Below, piece by piece: positions 27,789 through 36,679 of a stretch of 64,000 bases of DNA; within the stretch, counting starts at the first letter, position 1; every line of letters starts with the position of its first letter. The DNA comes from Kiloniella sp. EL199. GTDB taxonomy: Bacteria; Pseudomonadota; Alphaproteobacteria; Kiloniellales; Kiloniellaceae. A program made the translations under genes and the position numbers. The stretch lies in NCBI RefSeq assembly GCF_900313065.1, contig NZ_OMPU01000008.1:240-64239 (forward strand), written 5' to 3'. The notes below the pieces were generated by a model. That model had not been told where the DNA came from. It saw only the letters and a program-made list of their open reading frames with translations, and ran no database searches.

Positions 27789-27836
27789 AATCGATATTAT
27801 ACATGTTAAATATAGATAATATGTATAATATCGATT
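27789..27836. repeat. Inverted repeat, 16-base arms with 16-base spacer
   Basis: Bases 27789-27804 pair perfectly with 27821-27836; the arm reads AATCGATATTATACAT. It lies 340 bases upstream of the Na/Pi cotransporter gene and 73 bases past the LOG gene stop. All AT-rich, so it is unlikely to be an intrinsic terminator. It may be a pair of operator half-sites or a small mobile-element scar. Confidence 0.65.
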
Positions 27837-27852
27837 AAGTAACAAACAAAGA

Positions 27853-27878
27853 CGAGCCTCCTGCACAGCAAGAGGCCC
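27853..27878 (-). terminator. Probable terminator of the LOG-family gene
   Basis: GCCTC (27856-27860) pairs with GAGGC (27872-27876) around an 11-base loop, and the stem is extended by flanking pairs with one mismatch. On the minus strand it is followed by GTCTTTGTTTGTT. It lies about 30 bases past the stop of the minus-strand gene. Confidence 0.5.
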
Positions 27879-27908
27879 GCTTGATAATTTATATTTGTTG
27901 TAAAAATC

Positions 27909-28724
27909 TTAGAGCATTGGGCCTGGTGATTCCAAAGCATGCTCCAAGAGTCCTTTGGTTACATACTCGAATGCCTCATCCATAGAATCTGTCACGAGAT
28001 AGAGATCCAGATCCTCCTCGCTAATCGTACCAAATTCACAAAGCGCTTCAAAATTTACCACTTTGTTCCAATAGTCTGATCCATAAAGCACAATCGGCAT
28101 TTTCTTTTTAATTTTTTCTGTCTGAATAAGCGTCAATAGCTCACAAAACTCGTCAAGAGTGCCAAACCCGCCAGGCATGACCAAGACAGCTTTCGCAAGA
28201 TAAATGAACCAGAATTTCCGCATAAAGAAATAATGGAACTCCAGAGCTAACTCACGCGTGATGTAGGGATTTTCACTCTGCTCAAAAGGTAGGGAAATAT
28301 TTAACCCGACATTAATTCCCTTTCCTTCCGAAGCACCCCGGTTTGCAGCTTCCATAATACCAGGCCCCCCCCCTGTACAAACGACAAACCGTCGTTCATC
28401 ATCTGTCAGAGTTTTAGACCATTCAGTAAAACGGCGCGCAAGTTCTCTGGTTTCCTCGTAATAGCGAGATACCTTCATCATCTGCTCGGCTTTACGCACT
28501 CCGTCACCATTACGCTTAGCCTCTGCCATTGCGGCTTCAGCTTCTTCTTTGGACTTAATACGAGCCGATCCAAAAAAGACAATTGTATCTTCTACATTAA
28601 ATTTCTCAAATCGGTTCTGGGGACCAAAATACTCAGAAAGAATTCTTAGAGGCCTAGCGTCCCCAGAATCCATAAAGTCGTCATCATGATAAAACTTGGG
28701 AATATCGTACGAATTATCGTCCAT
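27909..28724 (-). CDS. LOG-family (TIGR00730-like) Rossmann-fold protein
   Basis: A 271-residue protein with the two LOG signatures GGGPGIMEAANRGA and PGGFGTLDEFCE, which bind the nucleotide and carry catalytic residues in cytokinin-activating phosphoribohydrolases. Many bacterial members were mislabelled as lysine decarboxylases; most hydrolyse nucleoside monophosphates. The ATG at 28724 has GAAAGG six bases ahead and gives the usual acidic N terminus; the frame runs to 28766. This is the longer form with an N-terminal extension of about 90 residues. Probably monocistronic. Confidence 0.85.
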   Translation of the reverse strand: MDDNSYDIPKFYHDDDFMDSGDARPLRILSEYFGPQNRFEKFNVEDTIVFFGSARIKSKEEAEAAMAEAKRNGDGVRKAEQMMKVSRYYEETRELARRFTEWSKTLTDDERRFVVCTGGGPGIMEAANRGASEGKGINVGLNISLPFEQSENPYITRELALEFHYFFMRKFWFIYLAKAVLVMPGGFGTLDEFCELLTLIQTEKIKKKMPIVLYGSDYWNKVVNFEALCEFGTISEEDLDLYLVTDSMDEAFEYVTKGLLEHALESPGPML

Positions 28725-28882
28725 GTAATACCTTTCAATCACACTGAAAACATAAATCTTCCTCATAAATACATGAGAACAAAGTCATTTTTTTATCAAC
28801 AACATCACTATTTTATAGATCCGCTTATTAACTAAAAATTTAAATCCAGAATATTTCATGAAAGAAACTCAGATTTAAGTAC

Positions 28883-29368
28883 CTACGGCTGATCCTTTCT
28901 CCAAGCGTCATATAGCTTGCGTCCCTGTTTTCTAAGCGCACTGTTAACTTGCACCTGATGACTATTACTCACAGAGCTATACAATCCACCACCGCGCCAT
29001 AGCTCAACGCGACCAGAAAGCTCTTGCTGGGTTGCCGGGTTGTAATAACGTGTATTGGCATAAAGTGTAACCTCGACATTACTGACACAATTTATCTCTT
29101 CGAAAATAACCGTGGTAACACGCGCATGCAGCCAATAGGATGAAGAATTACTCAACCGAATATCGCCCTCGGGTATAGCACCCAATAACGCTCGCTCAAA
29201 CGCTTCTCGTGTTAAGCCACACTGCTTGCTATAATGCCCTAATGGAGAAACATTCAGCTTTATTTCCTGCACACCTGTTAAAGGTCGAGCAGTCGCCGGC
29301 ATAACTAAAATTGACAAACACGATCCCAAAAGAAAAACAGCCCTGAACATAAGCTTTATCATTTCCAT
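28883..29368 (-). CDS. Exported protein of unknown function
   Basis: A 161-residue protein with a signal peptide (about residues 1-27, ending PATA/RP). The mature part has two cysteines (QCGLT and INCVS) that could pair in the periplasm. The beta-rich pattern includes LHARVTTVIFEEI and VEVTLYANTRYYN. I do not recognise a family. It is flanked by 116 bases to the LOG gene and 305 bases to the next plus-strand gene. Confidence 0.6.
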   Translation of the reverse strand: MEMIKLMFRAVFLLGSCLSILVMPATARPLTGVQEIKLNVSPLGHYSKQCGLTREAFERALLGAIPEGDIRLSNSSSYWLHARVTTVIFEEINCVSNVEVTLYANTRYYNPATQQELSGRVELWRGGGLYSSVSNSHQVQVNSALRKQGRKLYDAWRKDQP

Positions 29369-29673
29369 CCCCTACTTATCATTCACTTGATCTCCAACAT
29401 GTCACACGACACAGCATACTAGTGATACCTCTACTATCGCTGGCAAATATGTCTCCATCAAGACCGCACACATAGCAAAACATTCAAAACCCGCAAAAAT
29501 CATCACCTCAACTCAAGAATATGCAGTATTTTTCCTTTATGAACACAGTTACTTACCTGTCATTAACCATTTATCTTTAACTTAAAAAAAACATGCCTAT
29601 CTATGATAGAAGGCCTTAGTATTGACCAATACCAGACGAGGGTCGTGATTATCACTCACCCACAGGAGAATCC
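29369..29673. other. 305-base intergenic region
   Basis: Promoter region for two divergent small genes. I see no hairpin or repeat of note. A second frame overlapping the next gene (29603-29857) is a shadow of it. ACAGGAGAATCC directly precedes the start at 29674. Confidence 0.5.
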
Positions 29674-30033
29674 ATGCCATATGTATCACGATCAGATGAT
29701 GGAAAAATTGCCGGGATTCATCCGGAAAAAACCAACACAGCAAATGAATTCTTGGAATCAGACGATCCCGAACTTGTTTCTTTCCTTGTGCAAATCGGGC
29801 ATCAACAGCATAGCAAACAGGGCGAAATTCACCAGGAGCTTGCAGCCTCTGACCTAGAGATGATCCGCGTACTGGAGGATCTCATTACAACCCTGATTGA
29901 CAAAAGAGTTCTAATGATGACTGATCTGCCAAAAGCTGCTCAACAAAAACTGTCCAAGCGTTATGCCTTGCGAAGCAAGTTAACAGATCTAGGAGGGATT
30001 GTCGGGCAAAACGAAGAGATCATGCTACCATAA
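29674..30033 (+). CDS. Small conserved protein of the 'tryptophan synthase beta-like' group
   Basis: A 119-residue soluble protein. The pattern MPYVSRSDDGKIAGIHPE, SDDPELVSFL, then SDLEMIRVLEDLITTLIDKR and LPKAAQQKLSKRYALR matches a small proteobacterial family often carrying the uninformative name tryptophan synthase subunit beta-like. It has no PLP-enzyme features, being far too short. AGGAG lies seven bases before the ATG. Function unknown. Confidence 0.75.
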   Translation: MPYVSRSDDGKIAGIHPEKTNTANEFLESDDPELVSFLVQIGHQQHSKQGEIHQELAASDLEMIRVLEDLITTLIDKRVLMMTDLPKAAQQKLSKRYALRSKLTDLGGIVGQNEEIMLP

Positions 30034-30139
30034 ATTTTCTACGTCAGAGCTAGCGTAATATTCAATCGCAACGCTTGAACAGCAATAATTTCGGCTCTTC
30101 TTGTTGAGGTTTACAAAAGACTAATATAATAAGAGGAAT

Positions 30140-30778
30140 ATGCCTAAGCCCATCTTTCCGGTGAATTTTGCAGATCAAGCCCCTAAAGCGCGGATCGTGC
30201 AATATAACAAAAAGCGCTATTCCATCCGGCTAGAGCCTGTTTTTTGGCGCGCCCTTGAAATGGTAGCAAGCGACCATGATCTTAAGGTAGGAAAATTTAT
30301 AGGTAAGCTGGAAACTATCTATCAAGGCCCCAATTTTTCCTCGTTCTTACGAGTTTTTTGCATGATATCAGCAGAACGTCATATAGCATCTGCAGAAGCT
30401 GATACAAACAAAGACACCCTATTATCCATTATTAATGCGAGTCCCAGCCCAGCAGCACTGATTGCCCAGGACATGACAATAATAGCAAGTAACAATGCTT
30501 TCTATAATTGGATTGGCGAGGATAAATATGCCTTGGAAGGTTCAAGTATCAATAAACTTTTTCAGCTGCGTACAAAAGGGTTACTTCAGGACAACCTAAA
30601 AGAACTCCTGACAGCACAGACCACTCACATAGACGCGCGAGTAATAAGAATGATACCAGGAAAAGTTATTACCGCTCAGGCCAGAATGGTCCGTGCAAGT
30701 CTTTTCAAACAAAAAAAGCAGAATATCGTTATCTGGATAGCAAGTGCCCCACGTTTAGCATCCCCCAGATCTGGTTAA
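30140..30778 (+). CDS. Ribbon-helix-helix and PAS domain fusion protein
   Basis: A 212-residue protein. Residues about 20-80 (RYSIRLEPVFWRALEMVASD ... NFSSFLRVFCM) match the ribbon-helix-helix DNA-binding family common in alphaproteobacteria, where it is usually a stand-alone protein of about 80 residues. Residues about 90-205 (LLSIINASPSPAALIAQDM ... NNAFYNWIG) form a PAS-type sensor domain. The fusion suggests a one-component regulator that reads a small molecule or redox state. It has no obvious target gene nearby; a promoter for itself is the simplest guess. Confidence 0.7.
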   Translation: MPKPIFPVNFADQAPKARIVQYNKKRYSIRLEPVFWRALEMVASDHDLKVGKFIGKLETIYQGPNFSSFLRVFCMISAERHIASAEADTNKDTLLSIINASPSPAALIAQDMTIIASNNAFYNWIGEDKYALEGSSINKLFQLRTKGLLQDNLKELLTAQTTHIDARVIRMIPGKVITAQARMVRASLFKQKKQNIVIWIASAPRLASPRSG

Positions 30779-30866
30779 AATTGTGGCCCCAATAACTTGT
30801 ATGATTTAACAGTAAAGTGAAAATTTTGTCGATAGTGTTTAGAACTTAATCATCCAAGATACAAAA

Positions 30867-31223
30867 CTAAATTCCTGTGTGAATCGTAACTTCACCTTCA
30901 CTATATAGTGTCAGTCCACTAGCAAAATTGTATACATTCAACCCAGTCACATCCACACCAGAAGCCGTAATATGAGAGCTGGCAACGCCGCTGGAAATCA
31001 ACAATTCTCCCGATTCTAGGTGTATCTGATTACCCTCACCAGAAAATAAAACAACCGCACCAGATTCATCAGGCAAAAAATCATCAAGATGAAGAGAAAC
31101 AACTTCGATCTGATCGTCATAGGCAGTCTCAAATATAGAATGGAAATAATCATCCGGAACCAAAGGCTCCAGATTGCTCTCCTCGGCTCCAACAACCGTA
31201 TGATCTTTAATGTTGGGACTCAT
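30867..31223 (-). CDS. Acidic hypothetical protein
   Basis: A 118-residue acidic protein with no signal peptide or membrane segment. The ATG at 31223 is preferred to a TTG four codons upstream. Its second half (VLFSGEGNQIHLESGELLIS ... GLTLYSEGEVTIHTG) is rich in beta-turn patterns like those of secreted repeat proteins. It lies downstream of tolC beyond a terminator. No family recognised; type I secretion is only a speculation. Confidence 0.5.
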   Translation of the reverse strand: MSPNIKDHTVVGAEESNLEPLVPDDYFHSIFETAYDDQIEVVSLHLDDFLPDESGAVVLFSGEGNQIHLESGELLISSGVASSHITASGVDVTGLNVYNFASGLTLYSEGEVTIHTGI

Positions 31224-31420
31224 TTCCACTCGCAACTTTAAACAGAAATAAACCTATTTCCTGTGCCCTGCTATATATAGCATTTATTTAAAATAACAAC
31301 TCACTTTTGCCCACCCAAGAACAAAATTAGATAGATGAACATTATTTTGCAGACTTCGCGACCTTTTTGAATCAAGAAAGAAATCAATAAGTCATTTTCT
31401 AAAAAAATAAACAAATACAA

Positions 31421-31444
31421 AAAGGGCGCCCAAGGGCGCCCTTT
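31421..31444 (-). terminator. Rho-independent terminator of tolC
   Basis: An 11-base-pair GC-rich stem (31421-31431 with 31434-31444, arm AAAGGGCGCCC) has a two-base loop and on the minus strand runs into TTTTTGTATTTG. It lies 26 bases past the tolC stop. Sequence form is ideal for intrinsic termination. Confidence 0.85.
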
Positions 31445-31469
31445 CAAATCCATATCTCTGTTATAGAGA

Positions 31470-32849
31470 TTAATCAATCAAGCCATCGGCCCAAGATTCA
31501 TGCTTAACATTCGCCTGTTCCGGTGCCTGAACACCAAGATTTGCCATCAGTTGACCGCTAAGAGCAAGAATACGGTATGAAGCAAGCTGTTCATTTGTCA
31601 TTGCAGAAATCAGCTGACCACGCGATGTAAAGAGCTCATTTTCCGCATCTAGAACATCAAGCAATGTACGCTGTGCAACATCGAATTGATCACGATAAGA
31701 ATCGCGTGTTTCCGTGTTATACTGAACGGAAGATGCTAAATCAGTTACAGACTGACGGTTTGCTTCCAGCGCGAACCATGATTGACGCATTTCACGCTGC
31801 GCATCAACAACAGAGCTATAGCGCTGATTTTTGCTTTCAGACAAACGCGCCAAAGCTTCCTGTCTCGCAGCACGATCAATACCACCGCGGAACAGGTTCC
31901 AACGCAGACGAAGCATTACAGAATTGTTTTGCTCATACGAACCAGGTGTAGCATCAAATTCATCACGATGCTCGCTTGAAGCCTCTAAGTTCACTGTTGG
32001 ATAGAAAGGAACTTCTGAAAGCTCAACATCTGCCTCAGCTGTACGAACATCTGCCTCAAAGATACGAATTGTTGGGTTGCTATTCACGGCCAAATCAACA
32101 GCTTCATCCAAACCACCAGGTAATTCAACAGCAAATGCTTCCGGTGTACTCAGATCTTCCGGGAAGTGACCCACAATACGCGTATAATTAGCTTCTGCAT
32201 CGCGCAAATCATTATAAGTCGTTGTCAAAGTGTTTCGGGCACGTGCAGCACGCGCTTCTGATTGAGAAACGTCTGCACGGCTTCCACCGCCACCAGCAAG
32301 ACGCTCTTGCAGATTAGCAACAATATCTATGTGAATTTGCAGGTTATTTTTAGCCAATTCCAGCAGCTCACGCTGTCTCAGTACCTCAAGATACGCGCCA
32401 ATAGCATCAAGAGCGAGAAATTCAGCATTTTCACGGACACGATTAGCAGCGGATTCAACTCGAGCCTTCTCACGCTCAACAGTTGCACCGGCTTCAAAGC
32501 CGTCGAAAATTCTTTGTTGAACGGTGATAGAAACATCTGTCGGATTAATCACATCATGTTTGCCAGTTCCACCAGCAGCACGTGATGTTGAATCATCGTT
32601 ACTTTCTATCCCTGCACCGGCAGACAAATCAATTTGAGGCAAATAAAGACCACGAGCTTGGCGAAGTTCTTCATCAACTGCTTCACGATTATGAGCAACA
32701 ACCCCGATATCAGGATTTGTTGCGAGAGCCTGAGTAATAGCTTCTTGCAATGTTACGGCATTTGCAGAAGACATAGTAGGAACAGCAAACGCACTAACAA
32801 AAAGTGCGGTTTTAAAGTTTACTGCCAAAGTTTTACCAAACTGGCGCAT
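31470..32849 (-). CDS. tolC: TolC-family outer-membrane channel protein
   Basis: A 459-residue outer-membrane efflux/secretion channel. A signal peptide (RQFGKTLAVNFKTALFV ... SSANA) is followed by two OEP domains with long heptad-type helices: VTLQEAITQALATNPDIGVV at the start of repeat 1, and LPGGLDEAVDLAVNSNPTI at the start of repeat 2. The pattern RNTLTTTYNDLRDAEANYTRIVG is typical of type I secretion TolC. The ATG at 32849 follows GGGGG at a good distance; the frame runs to 32885. It stands alone without ABC or adaptor genes. Confidence 0.9.
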   Translation of the reverse strand: MRQFGKTLAVNFKTALFVSAFAVPTMSSANAVTLQEAITQALATNPDIGVVAHNREAVDEELRQARGLYLPQIDLSAGAGIESNDDSTSRAAGGTGKHDVINPTDVSITVQQRIFDGFEAGATVEREKARVESAANRVRENAEFLALDAIGAYLEVLRQRELLELAKNNLQIHIDIVANLQERLAGGGGSRADVSQSEARAARARNTLTTTYNDLRDAEANYTRIVGHFPEDLSTPEAFAVELPGGLDEAVDLAVNSNPTIRIFEADVRTAEADVELSEVPFYPTVNLEASSEHRDEFDATPGSYEQNNSVMLRLRWNLFRGGIDRAARQEALARLSESKNQRYSSVVDAQREMRQSWFALEANRQSVTDLASSVQYNTETRDSYRDQFDVAQRTLLDVLDAENELFTSRGQLISAMTNEQLASYRILALSGQLMANLGVQAPEQANVKHESWADGLID

Positions 32850-33444
32850 TGGTATTTTTCCCCCGATGCTTCCCTGTGTTCCCATTAAGGACGCACAGGC
32901 AAAATAAAATGACTAATTCAGAACCAACAAATAGAATACTGTGCCCTTTTACAATTCACTGATCTTGAATGTCAAGAATCCAATAGCGAATACGGCTATT
33001 TAAGCAAGCCTGTTGCAAAAAGATCACACATACATTCCTTACTTAACAAATCAGAATTGGTCTCAATCATAGAAAATATAAGCAAGAAACTTTTTATTTG
33101 GCGCAGAAACTATATCAAAAACCAAATATCTTCAAGTTTGAAATGCCACTTTTCATTTATTTTTCACATTCAATCCTTATTACTTCCTGCAGGCCGTAGC
33201 CTTCACTCACAAGAAAGTAAACCGCAGACGATTACCGGATGAACCCAGGAATGCAAAATGAAATGAACCCGCACGATAAAAACCTCCCCATGCAAATACA
33301 CTCTGCAACAACACGCAACATAGCAAAGTAACGAAATCAAAGGAATTCAGATTTGATGAAATTGGGCAAGGGGAACAAATGTACAAAACGAGGGTCTGTA
33401 CTTTTGAACATCTGTTTAACTAGAATTATACATAGAAAATCAGA
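32850..33444. other. 595-base gene-free region between tolC and tRNA-Phe
   Basis: The tolC promoter should lie here. No coding frame with a good start and no strong hairpin or repeat was seen on either strand. The downstream flank of tRNA-Phe occupies the right end. Confidence 0.6.
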
Positions 33445-33520
<76 letters not shown>

Positions 33521-33647
33521 ACCGTGGGCTAGCCAGACTAGTTGGCTACCGATGAAAGGGCTTATAGAAAATGATTGGAGCTCTGTCCAGCCCTATTACA
33601 AATAAAATACAAAAAAAGAGTTTTTTGCTATATTTTCAAATCCTTAC

Positions 33648-33851
33648 TTACATTATTTCATCATCATCAACACGCCCAACAGGTCGTTCTTCGGTCGGAA
33701 TCCGATAGCCGCCATCAAGCCAACGATTCAAATCAACATCGGCACAGCGTTTTGAACAGAATGGCTTGTATTTCTCTGCCGCTTCGCCACGACACACAGG
33801 GCATACCAATTTACTAATCTTTTTCTCGTTACTCACTTTTTCCTCAGGCAT
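33648..33851 (-). CDS. yacG: DNA gyrase inhibitor / zinc-binding protein YacG
   Basis: A 67-residue zinc ribbon. Four cysteines (CPVC and CSKRC) bind one zinc, followed by the family sequence ADVDLNRWLDGGYRIP. YacG of E. coli binds GyrB and blocks DNA gyrase activity. The gene follows the RNase E/G-like gene by 19 bases and is the last of the maf-rng-yacG unit. Confidence 0.93.
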   Translation of the reverse strand: MPEEKVSNEKKISKLVCPVCRGEAAEKYKPFCSKRCADVDLNRWLDGGYRIPTEERPVGRVDDDEIM

Positions 33852-33870
33852 TTTCTTTCACATACAATTC

Positions 33871-35049
33871 TTATTCAAATAAAATGACATTATCAGGAGT
33901 CCAGGCAGAATTTTCGTATAAGCTAATTTTCGTCCCGATTTTCTCCTCAACATATGGCAAAGCAGCACAAGAACTTAAAAACTCTATAACACGGTTCGAG
34001 GCAACAATCCGTGCTTTTGAGCTTCTTTGGTAAATACTCTCAGACCAAAGACGTCTTAGAGCACTCATGCCATACATAAAGGGCGCCTTCTCTTGCCCCA
34101 GTCCCCCAATACCAACTGGCTCAAGCAGCAAATCCTGCAAACTTAATCCAGCACGTTTTCGCGTTAACTCCTGCACACCAGTCATATAAAGCGGAAGTAA
34201 TTTATGACCAACACCATCTTTTTTGAGTACAGCCTTGAAGTTTGCCTGTAGCTTCTTTTGATGATCCACTAACTTCATATAGGGAAAATCGATCATAATT
34301 CGACCAGCAACATTCCTTAACCGAAGCTGTCGACCAATTTCTTCTACAGCCTCAAGATTAAGCACATAATGTAACATCTCAGATCCACTATTATGCTGCA
34401 TTGTCCCTTTATTGACGTCAATAGCAGTAAGCGTTCTTCCCTGTTCAAAGAGCAAGCTGCCACCAGAAGGAAGGGGAATTTTGATCTGAAATAACTGTTC
34501 GATCTGCTCTTCAATAGCTTCGCGTTCAAAAAGATCAGGTCTTTCTACTACATGATTAACAACGAGATCTTCCTTTTTTAATTCAGGCAGATACCCTCTA
34601 ATCTCTTGTGCAATCCGCGCATCGGTTACATGAATACAGTCAATTTCCTGTTTCTGTCCCAAAATCCATTGACGTAATCTGTCTATCGTTTTCAGCGTTT
34701 GTACTTTACCAGGAAGATCACTCTTTACCCTGGCTCTTAATCTTACACCTTTATCATCAAAGGCCTCTCTTACCGCTTCGACACAGAGATAATCTCCTTC
34801 ATTGATATTCCCGCCTCCAAGTGCTTTGGGAATATCCTGAAGGGGTAAAAATCCATGCTGCTTCAACCCAATATCGACAAAAGCAGCACCAAGCCCCCTG
34901 TCTATTACCGCAACACATCCCACATACTGATTGCCAACAACTTGGGGCTTATCAGCACGTATCATTAACAGAGCTTCCAGGCGATCCTCTTCCATACGTG
35001 CAGCACGAATCAGACCTGGTAGAAAATCTATATAGACTTCGTTGCTCAT
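33871..35049 (-). CDS. RNase E/G-like endoribonuclease, short form
   Basis: A 392-residue member of the RNase E/G family. It has an S1-like region (about residues 35-110), a 5'-sensor and an RNase H/DNase I-like catalytic part with the metal-binding aspartates in LTAIDVNKG and MIDFPYMK. The CPxCxG zinc-link that ties subunits of E. coli RNase E together is missing: TRKRAGLSLQDLL is where it should begin. It also lacks the long RNase E tail. This short form is usual beside yacG and maf in alphaproteobacteria; a second, full RNase E probably exists elsewhere. Confidence 0.85.
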   Translation of the reverse strand: MSNEVYIDFLPGLIRAARMEEDRLEALLMIRADKPQVVGNQYVGCVAVIDRGLGAAFVDIGLKQHGFLPLQDIPKALGGGNINEGDYLCVEAVREAFDDKGVRLRARVKSDLPGKVQTLKTIDRLRQWILGQKQEIDCIHVTDARIAQEIRGYLPELKKEDLVVNHVVERPDLFEREAIEEQIEQLFQIKIPLPSGGSLLFEQGRTLTAIDVNKGTMQHNSGSEMLHYVLNLEAVEEIGRQLRLRNVAGRIMIDFPYMKLVDHQKKLQANFKAVLKKDGVGHKLLPLYMTGVQELTRKRAGLSLQDLLLEPVGIGGLGQEKAPFMYGMSALRRLWSESIYQRSSKARIVASNRVIEFLSSCAALPYVEEKIGTKISLYENSAWTPDNVILFE

Positions 35050-35055
35050 AGAACG

Positions 35056-35646
35056 CTAAAAACCATTTCCAACCAACATATTCGCGACTTCAGGCAAAGA
35101 CAGTCCAACAACATTTGTATAAGAGCCGCTTATCCAGGGAATGAATGCTGATGCGCCCCCTTGAATAGCGTACCCTCCCGCTTTTCCCTGCCAGTCATCA
35201 GAAGCAATATAAGCATCAATTTCGCTTTGATGCAGACGTTTGAACTTCACAGCTGTTACCACAATCTTTTTTCTGACTTCACCATTTGGAAGCACAAGAA
35301 CATGTCCGGTCAAAACCCGATGGCGTCGACCAGAAAGTAACCCCAGGCAATCACGAGCATCAATTTCATCTTCTGCCTTCGGTAAAATACGTCGGCCAAC
35401 AGCAACAACAGTATCTGCCGCTAAAACGAAGGAAGCATTATGCCTACTCGAAACCAACGTCGCCTTTTCCAAGGCAATACGCTTTGCATAATCCAATGGT
35501 AATTCGCGATTCTTTGGGGTTTCATCGATATCGGCAGGATCAATAACATCAGGTTTTATGCCTAATGTTTCAAGTAAATCACGCCGCCGGGGAGATCCGG
35601 ATGCCAGCACAAAAGAGGCAGAAGACTGTCTTGTAATAAGATTCAT
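35056..35646 (-). CDS. maf: Maf-family nucleotide pyrophosphatase
   Basis: A 196-residue protein of the Maf/HAM1 superfamily that hydrolyses non-canonical nucleoside triphosphates such as dTTP/UTP or modified forms. Motifs: LASGSPRRRDLLETLGI (substrate loop), VLAADTVVAV with the catalytic Asp, and GGYAIQG ... SGSYTNVVGLSL at the end. It is first of a three-gene unit with the RNase E/G-like gene (six bases apart) and yacG. Confidence 0.93.
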   Translation of the reverse strand: MNLITRQSSASFVLASGSPRRRDLLETLGIKPDVIDPADIDETPKNRELPLDYAKRIALEKATLVSSRHNASFVLAADTVVAVGRRILPKAEDEIDARDCLGLLSGRRHRVLTGHVLVLPNGEVRKKIVVTAVKFKRLHQSEIDAYIASDDWQGKAGGYAIQGGASAFIPWISGSYTNVVGLSLPEVANMLVGNGF

Positions 35647-35903
35647 ATGTTAATCATTTCATTCAAAGAACACAGAATAATCCGTCATCTCTTCTAAAAA
35701 GAAAGCATTGGACAGTTCCTGGAAAATACTTCTTTGCTAGATAGCAAAAATCCTGACCGCGAACAACGACCTTCCCCGAACATGCGCAATAGTGCAGCAC
35801 CTTGAAAAAAACTTTACTGATTAAAGGGAAATGTTAAGCTTTCTCATTAATGATCTATCATAAAATTTGTCTGTTATTCTAGAGGGGGAAGGAAGCGACA
35901 AGT

Positions 35904-36677
35904 ATGATCATTCGCGTTGCATCCATTTTATTCGTTATATTGATACTTGGCTTTCCAGCAAAAGCCGAAAAGCTCGTTCTTGCCTGTCACGAATGGAAAC
36001 CACTGGTTGATGCAACAAAAACAAACCAGGGCCTTTTTGTTGATATTCTGAAAACAGCAGGGAAACGTGCCGGGTACGATATAGAGCATCAGATACTTCC
36101 ATGGAATCGACTAATCACCCTCACGAAAATTGGTGAAATAGACGGTATTTCTTGCTCAACCTTTGTTGCAGAACATCAAAGCTGGCTTACTTATACTCAA
36201 CAGGCATTCTGGATCACAGAAGTTGGGTTATTTGTTCGCAAGGACAGCAATATTGAACTCAACCAGCTGATTGATTTGAAAAAATATACTTTTGGAGCTC
36301 TTAAAGACGGAGCTTATACTAAAATTCTGCAAGGCCTAATTCATGAAGAAATAAAACTAATCTTCTATCCAAAAGAAATTAATGGCATGAAAATGTTGAT
36401 CGAAAAACGCTTTGATATTCTCTTTACCGGAAACGTGCTCGGAAATTACATTTTGCAGACAAAGAATCTAGATCACGCTGACACAATCACCTATCTGGAA
36501 ACATTATTTTTAGAGGACATCCACCCGGCAATCAGCACGACCCGTCTAGATGCGGCACTAATCACAGAACGATTAAGCCAAGGGTATAAACTCATCAAAG
36601 CCGACGGGACTTTAGAAGCACTTTTCAAAAAACATAATCTTTACCCAACTTCTTATGATGTTAATTTAACAAACTGA
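35904..36677 (+). CDS. Periplasmic solute-binding protein, family 3
   Basis: A 257-residue protein with a signal peptide (residues 1-21, ending AKA) and a family 3 binding-protein pattern: LACHEWKPLVDATKTNQGLFVDILKTAGKRAGYDIEHQILPW. GGGGGAAGGAAG precedes the start. It lacks transporter partners. It stands on the opposite strand to the surrounding housekeeping block and in the place where infA is normally found. Ligand unknown; a polar amino acid is a guess from family. It ends two bases before the stop of the convergent phosphatase gene. Confidence 0.72.
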   Translation: MIIRVASILFVILILGFPAKAEKLVLACHEWKPLVDATKTNQGLFVDILKTAGKRAGYDIEHQILPWNRLITLTKIGEIDGISCSTFVAEHQSWLTYTQQAFWITEVGLFVRKDSNIELNQLIDLKKYTFGALKDGAYTKILQGLIHEEIKLIFYPKEINGMKMLIEKRFDILFTGNVLGNYILQTKNLDHADTITYLETLFLEDIHPAISTTRLDAALITERLSQGYKLIKADGTLEALFKKHNLYPTSYDVNLTN

Positions 36678-36679
36678 TT

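Larger units (their letters stand above)
27449..27908. other. 460-base AT-rich region upstream of the Na/Pi gene
   Basis: No gene is seen on either strand. The region is very AT-rich, contains a long inverted repeat (separate entry) and, next to the LOG gene stop, a GC-rich hairpin. It should carry the promoter of the Na/Pi cotransporter gene. I could not pick out a clear PhoB box by eye. Confidence 0.65.
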
